Shown here: in pieces, positions 54,343 to 62,683 of the stretch
How positions within the stretch are numbered: position 1 is the first letter of the stretch
Layout of the letters: each line of letters starts with the position of its first letter
Assembly: GCF_002356295.1 (NCBI RefSeq)
Contig: NZ_AP018042.1
Coordinates: forward strand, 1,458,361-1,522,360
Source of the DNA: Labilibaculum antarcticum
GTDB lineage: Bacteria; Bacteroidota; Bacteroidia; Bacteroidales; Marinifilaceae
DNA: 64,000 nucleotides
Direction: 5' to 3'
Translations under genes and position numbers: made by a program
Notes under the pieces: generated by a model
Databases searched by the model: none
What the model was told of the DNA's origin: nothing
Seen by the model: only the letters and a program-made list of their open reading frames with translations

Positions 54343-54768
54343 ATGTCAGTAAACAAAGTAATTCTTGTTGGAAATGTTGGGAAAGACCCAGAAGTAAAAT
54401 ACCTTGACAATGGTGTTGCTGTTTGTAACTTTTCTCTTGCTACAAGCGAAACCTACAACAATAAAAACGGTGAAAAAGTTACACAAACAGAATGGCACAA
54501 CATTGTATTGTGGCGTAAACTCGCAGAAATTGCAGAAAGTTACGTTAAAAAAGGAATGCAAATCTATGTTGAAGGACAAATTAGAACACGTAATTGGGAA
54601 GACAAAGATGGTATAAAAAGATATACGACGGAGATTTTTGGTACTACCATGCAAATGTTAGGTCGTAAAGCTGAAAATGTATCTGAATCAAAAACAAGTA
54701 ATGCAGCGCCACAGCCAGCAGCTTCGGAATCACCGGTGGCAGATGAAACGGATGACCTTCCTTTCTAG
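54343..54768 (+). CDS. ssb: Single-stranded DNA-binding protein
   Basis: A 141-residue tetrameric SSB from the ATG at 54343 ([20 protein letters not shown]); the upstream TTG at 54319 is unlikely. The OB fold covers about 1-108 ([37 protein letters not shown]). A Ser/Ala/Pro-rich linker leads to the acidic tip DETDDLPF, the usual hook for repair and replication partners. It lies between mutY and gldE, 31 bp before the latter. Confidence 0.95.
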   Translation: MSVNKVILVGNVGKDPEVKYLDNGVAVCNFSLATSETYNNKNGEKVTQTEWHNIVLWRKLAEIAESYVKKGMQIYVEGQIRTRNWEDKDGIKRYTTEIFGTTMQMLGRKAENVSESKTSNAAPQPAASESPVADETDDLPF

Positions 54769-54799
54769 GCATTCTATTGGAAACTAATTTCACTCAAAA

Positions 54800-56131
54800 T
54801 TGGAAACAGAAGAATTCACAAAACTTTTTTTAAGCAATACCGACATTGCTTTTCATGCTTTAAATATAAGTACCATTATAAATTTACTTATAATGGTACT
54901 TCTTTTATTTTGTTCTGCCGTGATTTCGGGGTCAGAAGTAGCCCTTTTCTCCCTTTCACCCCAAGACATAAACGATCTTGAAAGCGAAGACAGTTCTAAA
55001 AACAAAAAACTTTTAAAACTTCTTCGAAAACCTGAAAAATTACTTGCCACTATACTAATCGCAAATAACTTTGTGAACATTGGAATTGTTATTTTATCGA
55101 GTTACATCACAAACTCATTAGTCGATTTTTCGAACGCTCCTACTCTGGGATTTGTGGTTCAGGTTATCGCCATCACATTTATACTATTGCTTTTTGGTGA
55201 AATTATCCCCAAAGTATATGCGACTCAAACCACTTTGAAGTTTTCTAAGTTCGTTGCCTACCCAATTTTTTATTTAGAGATATTATTCCGCCCTTTTTCA
55301 ACCTTACTTATTAAATCGACCTCGATCGTTAACAATCGAATTTCTAAAAAGCAGAATATTTCGATGGTGGATCTTTCGCAAGCATTGGAACTAACTGCTG
55401 ACGAAATATCTGAAGAAATGGAAATTCTGGAAGGAATTGTCAACTTTGGGAATATTAATGTTGAAGAAATCATGATATCCAGAGTAAACGCGATAGCCGT
55501 AGATATAAACACTAGCTTCAGTAAATTAAAATCGATAATTATTGAATCCGGGTTTTCACGAATTCCTGTTTTTGATGAAAGCTTTGACAACATCAAAGGA
55601 ATTCTATATGTAAAAGATTTGCTTCCTCACCATAACAAACCAAATACCTTTCGCTGGCAATCTGTAATTCGCCCCCCTTATTATGTCCCTGAAACCAAAA
55701 AAATAAATGATTTACTGGAGGAATTTCAAATTCAAAAAAATCATATGGCCGTTGTTGTTGATGAATATGGAGGAACTTCAGGGATTATAACAATGGAAGA
55801 TATTCTTGAAGAAATTATTGGCGATATTACCGATGAATCGGATGACAATAAAGCTACTTTTACACTAGAGGAAGATGGCTCCTACCTTTTTGAAGGACAG
55901 ACTTCGCTCAACGATTTTTTTAAAATTACAGAACTTAATACGGATAGTTTTGATAAGATAAAAGGTGATGCTGAAACCTTAGCGGGTTTGCTTCTTGAGA
56001 TAAAAGGTGAAATTCCGCGGAAAAAAGAAGAATTCAAATTTAAAAATTATCGCTTTATTGTGGAAGCTGTAGATAATCGACGAATCAAAAAAATTCGTTT
56101 TATACTGCCTAAAATCTCGACAAAAAAATAA
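54800..56131 (+). CDS. gldE: Gliding motility-associated protein GldE (CNNM/CorC family)
   Basis: A 443-residue inner-membrane protein with a TTG start at 54800. A CNNM/DUF21 domain covers about 20-205 (AVISGSEVALFSLSPQDIND, LLLFGEIIPKVYATQT), then two CBS domains about 215-340 (ISRVNAIAVDINTSFSKL and KNHMAVVVDEYGGTSGIITM), then a CorC/HlyC domain at the end. It matches GldE of Flavobacterium, linked to stability of the T9SS-associated Gld machinery. In other bacteria this fold acts in Mg or Co efflux. Placed 31 bp after ssb and 59 bp before gldD. Confidence 0.88.
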   Translation: METEEFTKLFLSNTDIAFHALNISTIINLLIMVLLLFCSAVISGSEVALFSLSPQDINDLESEDSSKNKKLLKLLRKPEKLLATILIANNFVNIGIVILSSYITNSLVDFSNAPTLGFVVQVIAITFILLLFGEIIPKVYATQTTLKFSKFVAYPIFYLEILFRPFSTLLIKSTSIVNNRISKKQNISMVDLSQALELTADEISEEMEILEGIVNFGNINVEEIMISRVNAIAVDINTSFSKLKSIIIESGFSRIPVFDESFDNIKGILYVKDLLPHHNKPNTFRWQSVIRPPYYVPETKKINDLLEEFQIQKNHMAVVVDEYGGTSGIITMEDILEEIIGDITDESDDNKATFTLEEDGSYLFEGQTSLNDFFKITELNTDSFDKIKGDAETLAGLLLEIKGEIPRKKEEFKFKNYRFIVEAVDNRRIKKIRFILPKISTKK

Positions 56132-56190
56132 TTCAAAATCATCAATCAGCAAATATTCCTAGGCGTCATTTGCATCTACATCTTTAATTT

Positions 56191-56772
56191 ATGAAATTGT
56201 ATCGCATTCTTTCAGTTTTTCTTTTTATTCTTATTTCTTTAGGTTCTAATTCATGCAAAAAGAAATATACTCCAAAACCGAAAGCATATTATAGAATCGA
56301 TTTCCCGAAAAAGGAATATCAGAACTGGGATACAGATTTTCCTTACAGTTTTGATCGTTTATCGATGACTAAAATTGAAAAAGATGCGACTAAAGGAGCT
56401 GAAAAATATTGGGCCAACATTCAATATCCAGAATACCGTGCAACCATTTATCTTAGCTATAAAAATGTAGACAACAACTTAGGAGAATATCTTGAAGATT
56501 CGAGAAAAATGGCATACAAGCATTCTATTGTAGCGGATGCCATTGCCGAGCAGGTTTACATTAATAGTGAAGAAAAGGTTTATGGAATGATTTACCGAAT
56601 AAGAGGCAACGCGGCATCATCCGTTCAATTTGTGGCAACAGATAGCACCAAACATTTTTTAAGAGGGGCATTGTATTTTCGGGAACATCCTAATCAGGAT
56701 TCTTTAGCACCGGTAATTCAATTCATCGATAAAGACATCGTTAGACTGATGGAAAGCCTGAAATGGAAATAA
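56191..56772 (+). CDS. gldD: Gliding motility lipoprotein GldD
   Basis: A 193-residue lipoprotein: signal peptide MKLYRILSVFLFILISLGSN with lipobox SNSC (Cys at residue 22) followed by KKKYTPKPKAYYRIDFPKKE, a Lys-rich start unlike the acidic surface signal, so it probably faces the periplasm. YANIQ-like and YRATIYLSYKNVDNNLGEYL segments match GldD. It is required for gliding and type IX secretion in Flavobacterium johnsoniae; its presence here fits a T9SS-bearing organism, although motility need not follow. The next gene starts 16 bp later. Confidence 0.9.
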   Translation: MKLYRILSVFLFILISLGSNSCKKKYTPKPKAYYRIDFPKKEYQNWDTDFPYSFDRLSMTKIEKDATKGAEKYWANIQYPEYRATIYLSYKNVDNNLGEYLEDSRKMAYKHSIVADAIAEQVYINSEEKVYGMIYRIRGNAASSVQFVATDSTKHFLRGALYFREHPNQDSLAPVIQFIDKDIVRLMESLKWK

Positions 56773-56788
56773 GCTAATATTGTAATTC

Positions 56789-57439
56789 ATGCCAATTTGC
56801 AAACAAATACAAATAAATGATTCCTGCAGATTAATCGTTTGGAATACCACCGAACCCTTAAAGGAACTTCTTCAAAATGTGCATTTAACCGCGAGTGAAT
56901 TAGCACGACTCAACTCATTTGGCAGTGAATCCCGCAAAATTGAATTTGTTGCAACACGTTGTCTTGTACAATTTAGCCTTGGTCAAGAGGTTCTAATTGA
57001 AAATGATGAACATGGAAAACCTCATTTAATCAATTCTAACTTAAATATTAGTGTCTCTCACACAAAATCGTACGTTGGAATTCTAATTGGAGACAAATAT
57101 TCTGTTGCTCTCGACATGGAGTACTTATCGGATCGCGTTAATCGAATTGCCAGCCGATTTCTCTCAAAATCAGAGCTTAATAATATTGAAGATGAAAATA
57201 AAATTCTACACCTATACCAACATTGGTGCGCCAAAGAATGTCTGATTAAAATGTACGGCAAAAAAGATGTTCATTTAATTGATGAATTAAAAATCGCTCC
57301 CTTTTCCTCAAGCGATTCTCATTTCCTTGGTCAAGTTTGCAGAACCGATTTTTCAGAAAACTACACCTTTCATTATCTGCAGTTCGATAATCATTTGCTT
57401 GTTTATTCCTGCAAAGAAACGCCAACAGCAATAGATTAA
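56789..57439 (+). CDS. 4'-phosphopantetheinyl transferase superfamily protein
   Basis: A 216-residue cytoplasmic enzyme that attaches phosphopantetheine to carrier proteins. Family motifs are NISVSHTKSYVGILIGDKY near residue 85, ALDMEYLSDRVNRIASRF with acidic Mg ligands near 107-110 (DME instead of the common DIE), and YQHWCAKECLIKMYGKKDVH near residue 145 with the KE pair. Sfp-type by length. Its carrier protein is not encoded nearby. It is the last gene of the mutY-ssb-gldE-gldD run, which matches the order in other Bacteroidota. Confidence 0.88.
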   Translation: MPICKQIQINDSCRLIVWNTTEPLKELLQNVHLTASELARLNSFGSESRKIEFVATRCLVQFSLGQEVLIENDEHGKPHLINSNLNISVSHTKSYVGILIGDKYSVALDMEYLSDRVNRIASRFLSKSELNNIEDENKILHLYQHWCAKECLIKMYGKKDVHLIDELKIAPFSSSDSHFLGQVCRTDFSENYTFHYLQFDNHLLVYSCKETPTAID

Positions 57440-57482
57440 TCCATTACCACTGGCGTTATATATTTTTAAAGTGAATCTTTTT

Positions 57483-59114
57483 CTAGTTCACCAACTCTTC
57501 AATCGGATTTCCATCACAACCGGAAGGAATAGAAATATTCAAAAAACTTGAAATTGTAGGAACAATATCTTCAATATAGATTGATCGAGAAATTACTGAT
57601 CTTTTAATCTTCCACCCATACCAAAATAACGGAACCTGATTGGTATAAGAGTATTGTGCTATCTCATCGCGCTCATCTTTAATCTTATGCATCCACCCTG
57701 GCTCCAGAGTAAGCATTATATCACCCGATCGTTTTTGACTAAATGAGCGCTGTACTTTTTGCAATATTCCATGTGTATAATTCGATTTCACCAAACTGTT
57801 TGCAGAGGTAGTTGTAGCCACTCCCGAAAATTGAATCAAGAAATCAACGGCCTTCTCCTGCAAAACAGTAATCGACAGCTTCGAATCCTCAATCAACTGA
57901 TGATTCAAATAAACCTGTTGCGAATCATATCCTAAAATCCATTTTCCATTCCCATATATAATATTGAAATAAGATTTTAACAAGGCAATTGCATTGTAGC
58001 TACTAAAGTAACCATTGGGTATGTTTTGTTCCGCAAGATTCTCTGGAGTATAGTTTGCCGATTCATCTGCAGTTAGAAAGACCAACACATTTTCCATTCC
58101 AATCTGCTCATCTAAAAATGAAAGGAAATGTTCCAGCTCCTGATCTAATCGAATAAAGTTATCAAGCATTTCGGGCGCAAAAGGAGATAAATCCCGATTC
58201 TTTTCTCCTAAGCAAGAAAAAGTTACAGATAAAAAATCGGAGTCATCATCCTTACCTAAGTTCTCGTTAATAATTGCAGATATGGCAAAATCCTTTACCA
58301 ACATATTCCCAAAAGGTGTCGTTTTAATCGCCTTATATCCGTGCTCTCTCTTTTCCTTATTTAAATCATAGAAAAACTCATTATTCAAACCAACTTTCCC
58401 TAGTAATTTATTAGATACACTTGCCTTATTACCACCATTAAAAGGTGTCCAAACACGATTTAAATAAAAATCAGCAAACTTTTTTTCATTAAATTCTTTA
58501 ACCCAATTGTATAAAGTATCCTGATAATAAGATGATGTTATAAATTTCCCTGAAAGATCATCCATCCAATAAGCTCCATCGGCAGCATGACCAGCAGAAA
58601 ACATGGATGACTCGCAATTTAAAGCAACCCCTACCACTCTCGAGTGTGAGTTGAACAGCTTAATCTCATCACCTAATGTTGCTGCCAGTAATTTTTTCGG
58701 AGAACTCCCCTTCTCTTTTGATTCAATTCCCACAAGTCTGGTATCAGAATCATCCTTGGCAAATTCCAGTTTACCTGATAAACGATTGTACCATCCATTA
58801 GAAATAATACCATGAAAAGCTGGAGGTGTACCTGTAAATATAGAAGCATGATCGGGTCCTGTTTGAGAATACAAGTAACTAAATTTAGCGTTTTTACAAT
58901 AGGTTCCCTGATTCATTAATCGCTTGAACCCCCCATCTCCCAGCAAATTTGAATAACGAAAAAAGTAATCGGCACGTAAATGATCTACAACAATACCTAC
59001 AACAAGCTTTGGCTTTTCTGATGGGATTTTTCGTGCGTTTTGTGCAATTGAAAATTGTATAGTAAATACTAATATTGCAAATAACAGGCTTACAAATCTT
59101 TTACTCATTATCAT
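57483..59114 (-). CDS. Alkaline phosphatase superfamily protein (PafA-like)
   Basis: A secreted phosphatase or phosphodiesterase of about 543 residues with signal peptide (cleavage near SIAQN). The first metal-binding Asp is in LVVGIVVDHLRADYFFRYSN; the nucleophile Thr is in LYSQTGPDHASIFTGTPP, where related enzymes more often read TGPGHAS; LTADESANYTPENLAEQ and the His of YTHGILQKVQRSFSQ follow where metal ligands are expected. The C-terminal SIYIEDIVPTISSFLNISIP is typical. The substrate is unknown; monoesters released from organic phosphate are the usual guess for this family. It is convergent with the PPTase gene. Confidence 0.82.
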   Translation of the reverse strand: MIMSKRFVSLLFAILVFTIQFSIAQNARKIPSEKPKLVVGIVVDHLRADYFFRYSNLLGDGGFKRLMNQGTYCKNAKFSYLYSQTGPDHASIFTGTPPAFHGIISNGWYNRLSGKLEFAKDDSDTRLVGIESKEKGSSPKKLLAATLGDEIKLFNSHSRVVGVALNCESSMFSAGHAADGAYWMDDLSGKFITSSYYQDTLYNWVKEFNEKKFADFYLNRVWTPFNGGNKASVSNKLLGKVGLNNEFFYDLNKEKREHGYKAIKTTPFGNMLVKDFAISAIINENLGKDDDSDFLSVTFSCLGEKNRDLSPFAPEMLDNFIRLDQELEHFLSFLDEQIGMENVLVFLTADESANYTPENLAEQNIPNGYFSSYNAIALLKSYFNIIYGNGKWILGYDSQQVYLNHQLIEDSKLSITVLQEKAVDFLIQFSGVATTTSANSLVKSNYTHGILQKVQRSFSQKRSGDIMLTLEPGWMHKIKDERDEIAQYSYTNQVPLFWYGWKIKRSVISRSIYIEDIVPTISSFLNISIPSGCDGNPIEELVN

Positions 59115-59233
59115 TCTCGTTGTGGTTATTAACTATTCGCCACAAATATAACCGATTCGATTTGATAAAAAAGAAATTGAATTTGATATTATTGGATCTT
59201 TAACATTTGACGCTTAAACCAGTATTCAAACAG

Positions 59234-59584
59234 CTATTTATTCTGTGGCTGATATCGAATTACATCGACTTGTTCCATAGTAATCATTCCACCACCACCC
59301 GATTTTTCAATTAACAGTTCTATAATGTGAAGAAAACCATTAACTTTTTCTTCTGAATCTACCAGCTCAATGATAATTGGCAAATCATCTGATAAAGCAA
59401 ATATTTTTGAAGAGTGAATTCGTGAGTTTGCACCGTAAGACATGATTCCCCTGTGAACAGTTGCTCCAGCTAAACCATATCTTTTCGCGCCATAAACAAT
59501 TGCTTCATAAAGTGGCCTCTGATAAACCCTATCGGCTTCACCAACAAATACCCGAAGTAATTTGGCTTTGCCTTTCAGCTTCAT
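59234..59584 (-). CDS. DUF190 protein, PII-like
   Basis: A 116-residue small cytoplasmic protein, KLLRVFVGEADRVYQRPLYE near the start, YGLAGATVHRGIMSYGANSR in the middle and a Gly-rich GGGGMITMEQVDVIRY end. This is the DUF190 family with a PII-like ferredoxin fold, found often next to crcB. It lies 12 bp after crcB on the same strand. It probably modulates the fluoride channel or senses a ligand, by association only. Confidence 0.87.
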   Translation of the reverse strand: MKLKGKAKLLRVFVGEADRVYQRPLYEAIVYGAKRYGLAGATVHRGIMSYGANSRIHSSKIFALSDDLPIIIELVDSEEKVNGFLHIIELLIEKSGGGGMITMEQVDVIRYQPQNK

Positions 59585-59596
59585 ATGGATATAGTT

Positions 59597-59974
59597 TTAG
59601 AATAGTTTATGAACTTGTGTGCCGAAGTAGACTGCAAGCAATCCAAGAAATACACTCCCGGTCACATATAATGAAAGATACAAAAAACCACTGTCTTTTA
59701 AAAGATTGAGATTATCAAAAGCGAACGAAGAGAAAGTTGTAAAGCCTCCACAAAAGCCAACCGCTAAAAACATTCTCATTTCGGGGCTCACCAAATTATC
59801 CCGTTCTGCCACTGCATAAACGATTCCAATAATAAAGCTGCCCACAATATTTACTGTCATGGTTCCAATCGGAAAAACAGTATCAAAATAACGATGAAGA
59901 CCTTGTTCAGCCAAAAAACGAGAAATACTCCCCAAAAAACCTCCTAATCCTACCAATAAAACTGTACGAAGCAT
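59597..59974 (-). CDS. crcB: Fluoride efflux channel CrcB (Fluc)
   Basis: Exports fluoride through a dual-topology dimer. The 125-residue protein has four membrane segments and the family motifs GGFLGSISRFLAEQGL near residue 11, GTMTVNIVGSFIIGIVYAVA near residue 37 with the conserved Asn, and GFCGGFTTFSSFAFDNL near residue 73 with the Phe box. The gap of 147 bp to ychF upstream holds the ychF terminator. I looked there for a fluoride riboswitch and found none. Confidence 0.94.
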   Translation of the reverse strand: MLRTVLLVGLGGFLGSISRFLAEQGLHRYFDTVFPIGTMTVNIVGSFIIGIVYAVAERDNLVSPEMRMFLAVGFCGGFTTFSSFAFDNLNLLKDSGFLYLSLYVTGSVFLGLLAVYFGTQVHKLF

Positions 59975-60073
59975 ACGATATAAGTAATAATGTATAATTT
60001 AGTAATGAACAATCTAAAGTCGTTACCAATGCTAAAGATACAAATCTTGGTTTACAAAATAGGTTCAAAAAAA

Positions 60074-60098
60074 ATGGCTGTTCAAATTGAACAGCCAT
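60074..60098 (-). terminator. Terminator of ychF
   Basis: A perfect palindrome with arms ATGGCTGTTCAA and TTGAACAGCCAT around a single A, followed on the minus strand by eight T. It is 24 bp past the stop. Confidence 0.92.
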
Positions 60099-60121
60099 CT
60101 ATATATTTTTAAAGAATTCGA

Positions 60122-61222
60122 TTACACATTAAATCGGAAATGCATGATATCTCCATCCTGAACTACATATTCTTTTCCTTCAACATTCATCTTGCCAGCT
60201 TCCTTACAAGCAGCTTCAGAACCTAAATTTGAAAAATCTTCGTACTTAATTACTTCTGCACGAATAAAACCTTTTTCGAAATCGGTATGTATAACACCAG
60301 CTGCCTGTGGTGCTTTAGCTCCTTTAGGATAAGTCCATGATCTCACTTCTTTAACGCCTGCGGTAAAATAAGTTTCAAGTTCAAGTAATCGAAATGCAGC
60401 TTTAATCAATTTATTAACACCTGGTTCCTTTAGACCTAAATCTTCCAAAAACATTTGCTTTTCTTCGTAGGTTTCCAGCTCTGCAATATCTGCTTCAATA
60501 CCAGCACCAACAACAATTACTTCAGCATTTTCATTTTTAACCGCTTCTCGAACTGCATCAACATGAACATTTCCATTCACAACAGAAGCTTCATCAACAT
60601 TACAAACGTATAAAATAGGTTTTGTAGTTAGTAAATGAAGATCCGCGGCTACCTTCTCATCAGCCTCACTCAATTCAACCACACGAGCAGACTTGCCTTG
60701 CTCTAAAACTTCCTTATATCTTCCTAATACGTCAGTTAAACGAACCGCGTCAGGATTTTTACCAATTTTCGCCAATTTAGCTGCCTTTTGCAATCTTGCT
60801 TCAACATTTTCCAAATCCTTCAATTGCAATTCGATATCGATAGTCTCTTTATCTCGAATTGGATTTACAGAACCATCAACGTGAACAATATTATCATCCT
60901 CAAAACAACGCAAAACATGTATGATAGCACTAGTCTCACGAATATTTGAAAGGAATTTATTTCCTAAACCTTCGCCTTTGCTTGCTCCTTTTACCAAACC
61001 AGCAATATCAACAATTTCCATTACAGATGGCTGAATTCTTTGCGGCTTTACCAATTCAGTTAATCTAATTAAACGATCATCAGGAATGCTAATAACTCCA
61101 ACGTTAGGTTCTATCGTACAAAAGGGGAAATTTGCCGATTGTGCTTTTGCATTCGACAAACAATTAAATAAGGTGGATTTTCCAACATTTGGTAATCCTA
61201 CAATTCCACACTGTAAAGCCAT
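60122..61222 (-). CDS. ychF: Redox-regulated ATPase YchF
   Basis: A ribosome-associated Obg-family ATPase of 366 residues. G1 [15 protein letters not shown] at residues 8-22, [19 protein letters not shown] near residue 33, G3 [20 protein letters not shown] near residue 67, the non-canonical G4 NVDE near residue 208 (prefers ATP), a coiled-coil insert and a TGS-like C-terminal domain ending in [15 protein letters not shown]. Standard length and motifs. Transcribed alone, divergent from a transglutaminase-like gene. Confidence 0.96.
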   Translation of the reverse strand: MALQCGIVGLPNVGKSTLFNCLSNAKAQSANFPFCTIEPNVGVISIPDDRLIRLTELVKPQRIQPSVMEIVDIAGLVKGASKGEGLGNKFLSNIRETSAIIHVLRCFEDDNIVHVDGSVNPIRDKETIDIELQLKDLENVEARLQKAAKLAKIGKNPDAVRLTDVLGRYKEVLEQGKSARVVELSEADEKVAADLHLLTTKPILYVCNVDEASVVNGNVHVDAVREAVKNENAEVIVVGAGIEADIAELETYEEKQMFLEDLGLKEPGVNKLIKAAFRLLELETYFTAGVKEVRSWTYPKGAKAPQAAGVIHTDFEKGFIRAEVIKYEDFSNLGSEAACKEAGKMNVEGKEYVVQDGDIMHFRFNV

Positions 61223-61400
61223 GGCTATTTATATATTATATGATTTGCTACTATTCTATTTTTAAAAATCTGTGCAAAAGTACATTTTAATTTTCGTTGT
61301 GCCAATTTTAAGGTTTTAACTCCTAAATAAATGTTAAATAATAAGAATCATCTTAAGGTTTATTCATATTTTCGTTAGCTTTAAACATAGGCAAAGCAGT

Positions 61401-62444
61401 ATGTATCAAAAGTTAACAATCATTATTATTTTAGCATTAGCGTCTCTTGAGTTGGTGCAAGCTCAGGAACCAACATTCGGTAAATATGGAAATATCGACC
61501 GATATGTAAAAAGAACACCCGATAGCCTATCCCAGAATATTGTTTTACTGCACAATTATTTAGTAGCTCCTGCAGAAAGTAATGAAGATAAAATCCGAGC
61601 CTTTTACATGTGGATCATTACGAATATAAAATATGAAGATCAAGTAGAATTAATGTATGATTCGAACCTGCTTTTTTATATGGGATCAAATAACTGCTCA
61701 TCGCCCGTTTGTGTTTTAAAGAAAGGGAAAGCAGTGTGTGAAGGGTTTTCAAAATTGTTTCAGTTTTTTTGTACTTATTCAGGTTTAGAATCCTATACCA
61801 TCGGAGGGTATATCTCAAAGAATGGCGCCTTACAAGATCGAGCAACCCATTCCTGGAATGTTGTGAAAATAAATGATGAATGGCGCTTTTTTGATTTAAG
61901 TTGGGCCAATGCAATTCTTCATCATTCGGGAATTAAGAGTAAAACAAATGAGTTTTATATGGTTTCTCCTGAAGAATTCATTGTAAGCCATTTACCAATT
62001 ATACCGATGTGGCAATTTTTAAACACCCCAATTTCAATACAAATATTTAATGCCGGGGAAGAGCCCATCAAAAAATATATGAATAGTGCTCCTGCCAATT
62101 ACAATTATACCGATACTTTAATTCAATTCAACCGGATGTCTGGAGCCAATAAAAGGTTAAAAACGGCTCATGAAATATACAGAACAAACCCAAATAATAA
62201 ATTCAATCTTGCCATCGAGTATTACAGATATGCTAGAAACATGAAGAATTTTGATGGAGAAATAGATCCTCGAAACTATTCTAGATTAATAAAAGCTCGG
62301 GGAAAAATGCAATTAGCAATTGATCTATTTAAATCCTCTTCCGACATCTCCTCGCAAATTATGCTTTTGCAAGTTAAAGCCGATATTGATAATATTGATA
62401 GATTAATTATTTCCGCAAAAAAACAGATCAGATATTTAAAATAA
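61401..62444 (+). CDS. Secreted transglutaminase-like protein
   Basis: A 347-residue exported protein (signal peptide about 1-21, LELVQA-Q). The transglutaminase-like core at about 70-185 has the catalytic Cys in KGKAVCEGFSKLFQ, the His in ATHSWNVVKIND and the Asp in WRFFDLSWAN, in the usual order. The C-terminal 140 residues are helical with Lys/Arg/Asn. Proteins of this kind act as peptidases or cross-link; its substrate is unknown. The gene is followed by a 240-bp gap and a VWA-protein gene on the same strand. Confidence 0.82.
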   Translation: MYQKLTIIIILALASLELVQAQEPTFGKYGNIDRYVKRTPDSLSQNIVLLHNYLVAPAESNEDKIRAFYMWIITNIKYEDQVELMYDSNLLFYMGSNNCSSPVCVLKKGKAVCEGFSKLFQFFCTYSGLESYTIGGYISKNGALQDRATHSWNVVKINDEWRFFDLSWANAILHHSGIKSKTNEFYMVSPEEFIVSHLPIIPMWQFLNTPISIQIFNAGEEPIKKYMNSAPANYNYTDTLIQFNRMSGANKRLKTAHEIYRTNPNNKFNLAIEYYRYARNMKNFDGEIDPRNYSRLIKARGKMQLAIDLFKSSSDISSQIMLLQVKADIDNIDRLIISAKKQIRYLK

Positions 62445-62683
62445 GCTATTTAAAAACTTCTTTTAGCGCAAGCTTATTATAAGCTTCTGGAATATCAAAA
62501 ATAGAATCAGTAAAGAAAAAGTATGGTATGGTCCTTATTCATCGAATTCTTGATAAATAAAAGTCTTAATAAGGTTATCAAAATAGTAACATCTGTAAAT
62601 TAAACTAAAATTATAAGAACAATCAATTTTAATTCTTTAGCACAATAACTATCTTTACTTACCAAATAAATAACTCCCATCTA
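62445..62683. other. Gap without recognisable genes
   Basis: AT-rich sequence with a short inverted repeat AAGCTTATTATAAGCTT near 62471 that may be a weak terminator. A near-consensus -7 element TATCTTTA at 62650-62657 lies 27 bp before the next start. Confidence 0.45.

Noticed and set aside
59975-60121. Fluoride riboswitch upstream of crcB
   Set aside because: No conserved pseudoknot elements were visible; only the ychF terminator palindrome is clear.
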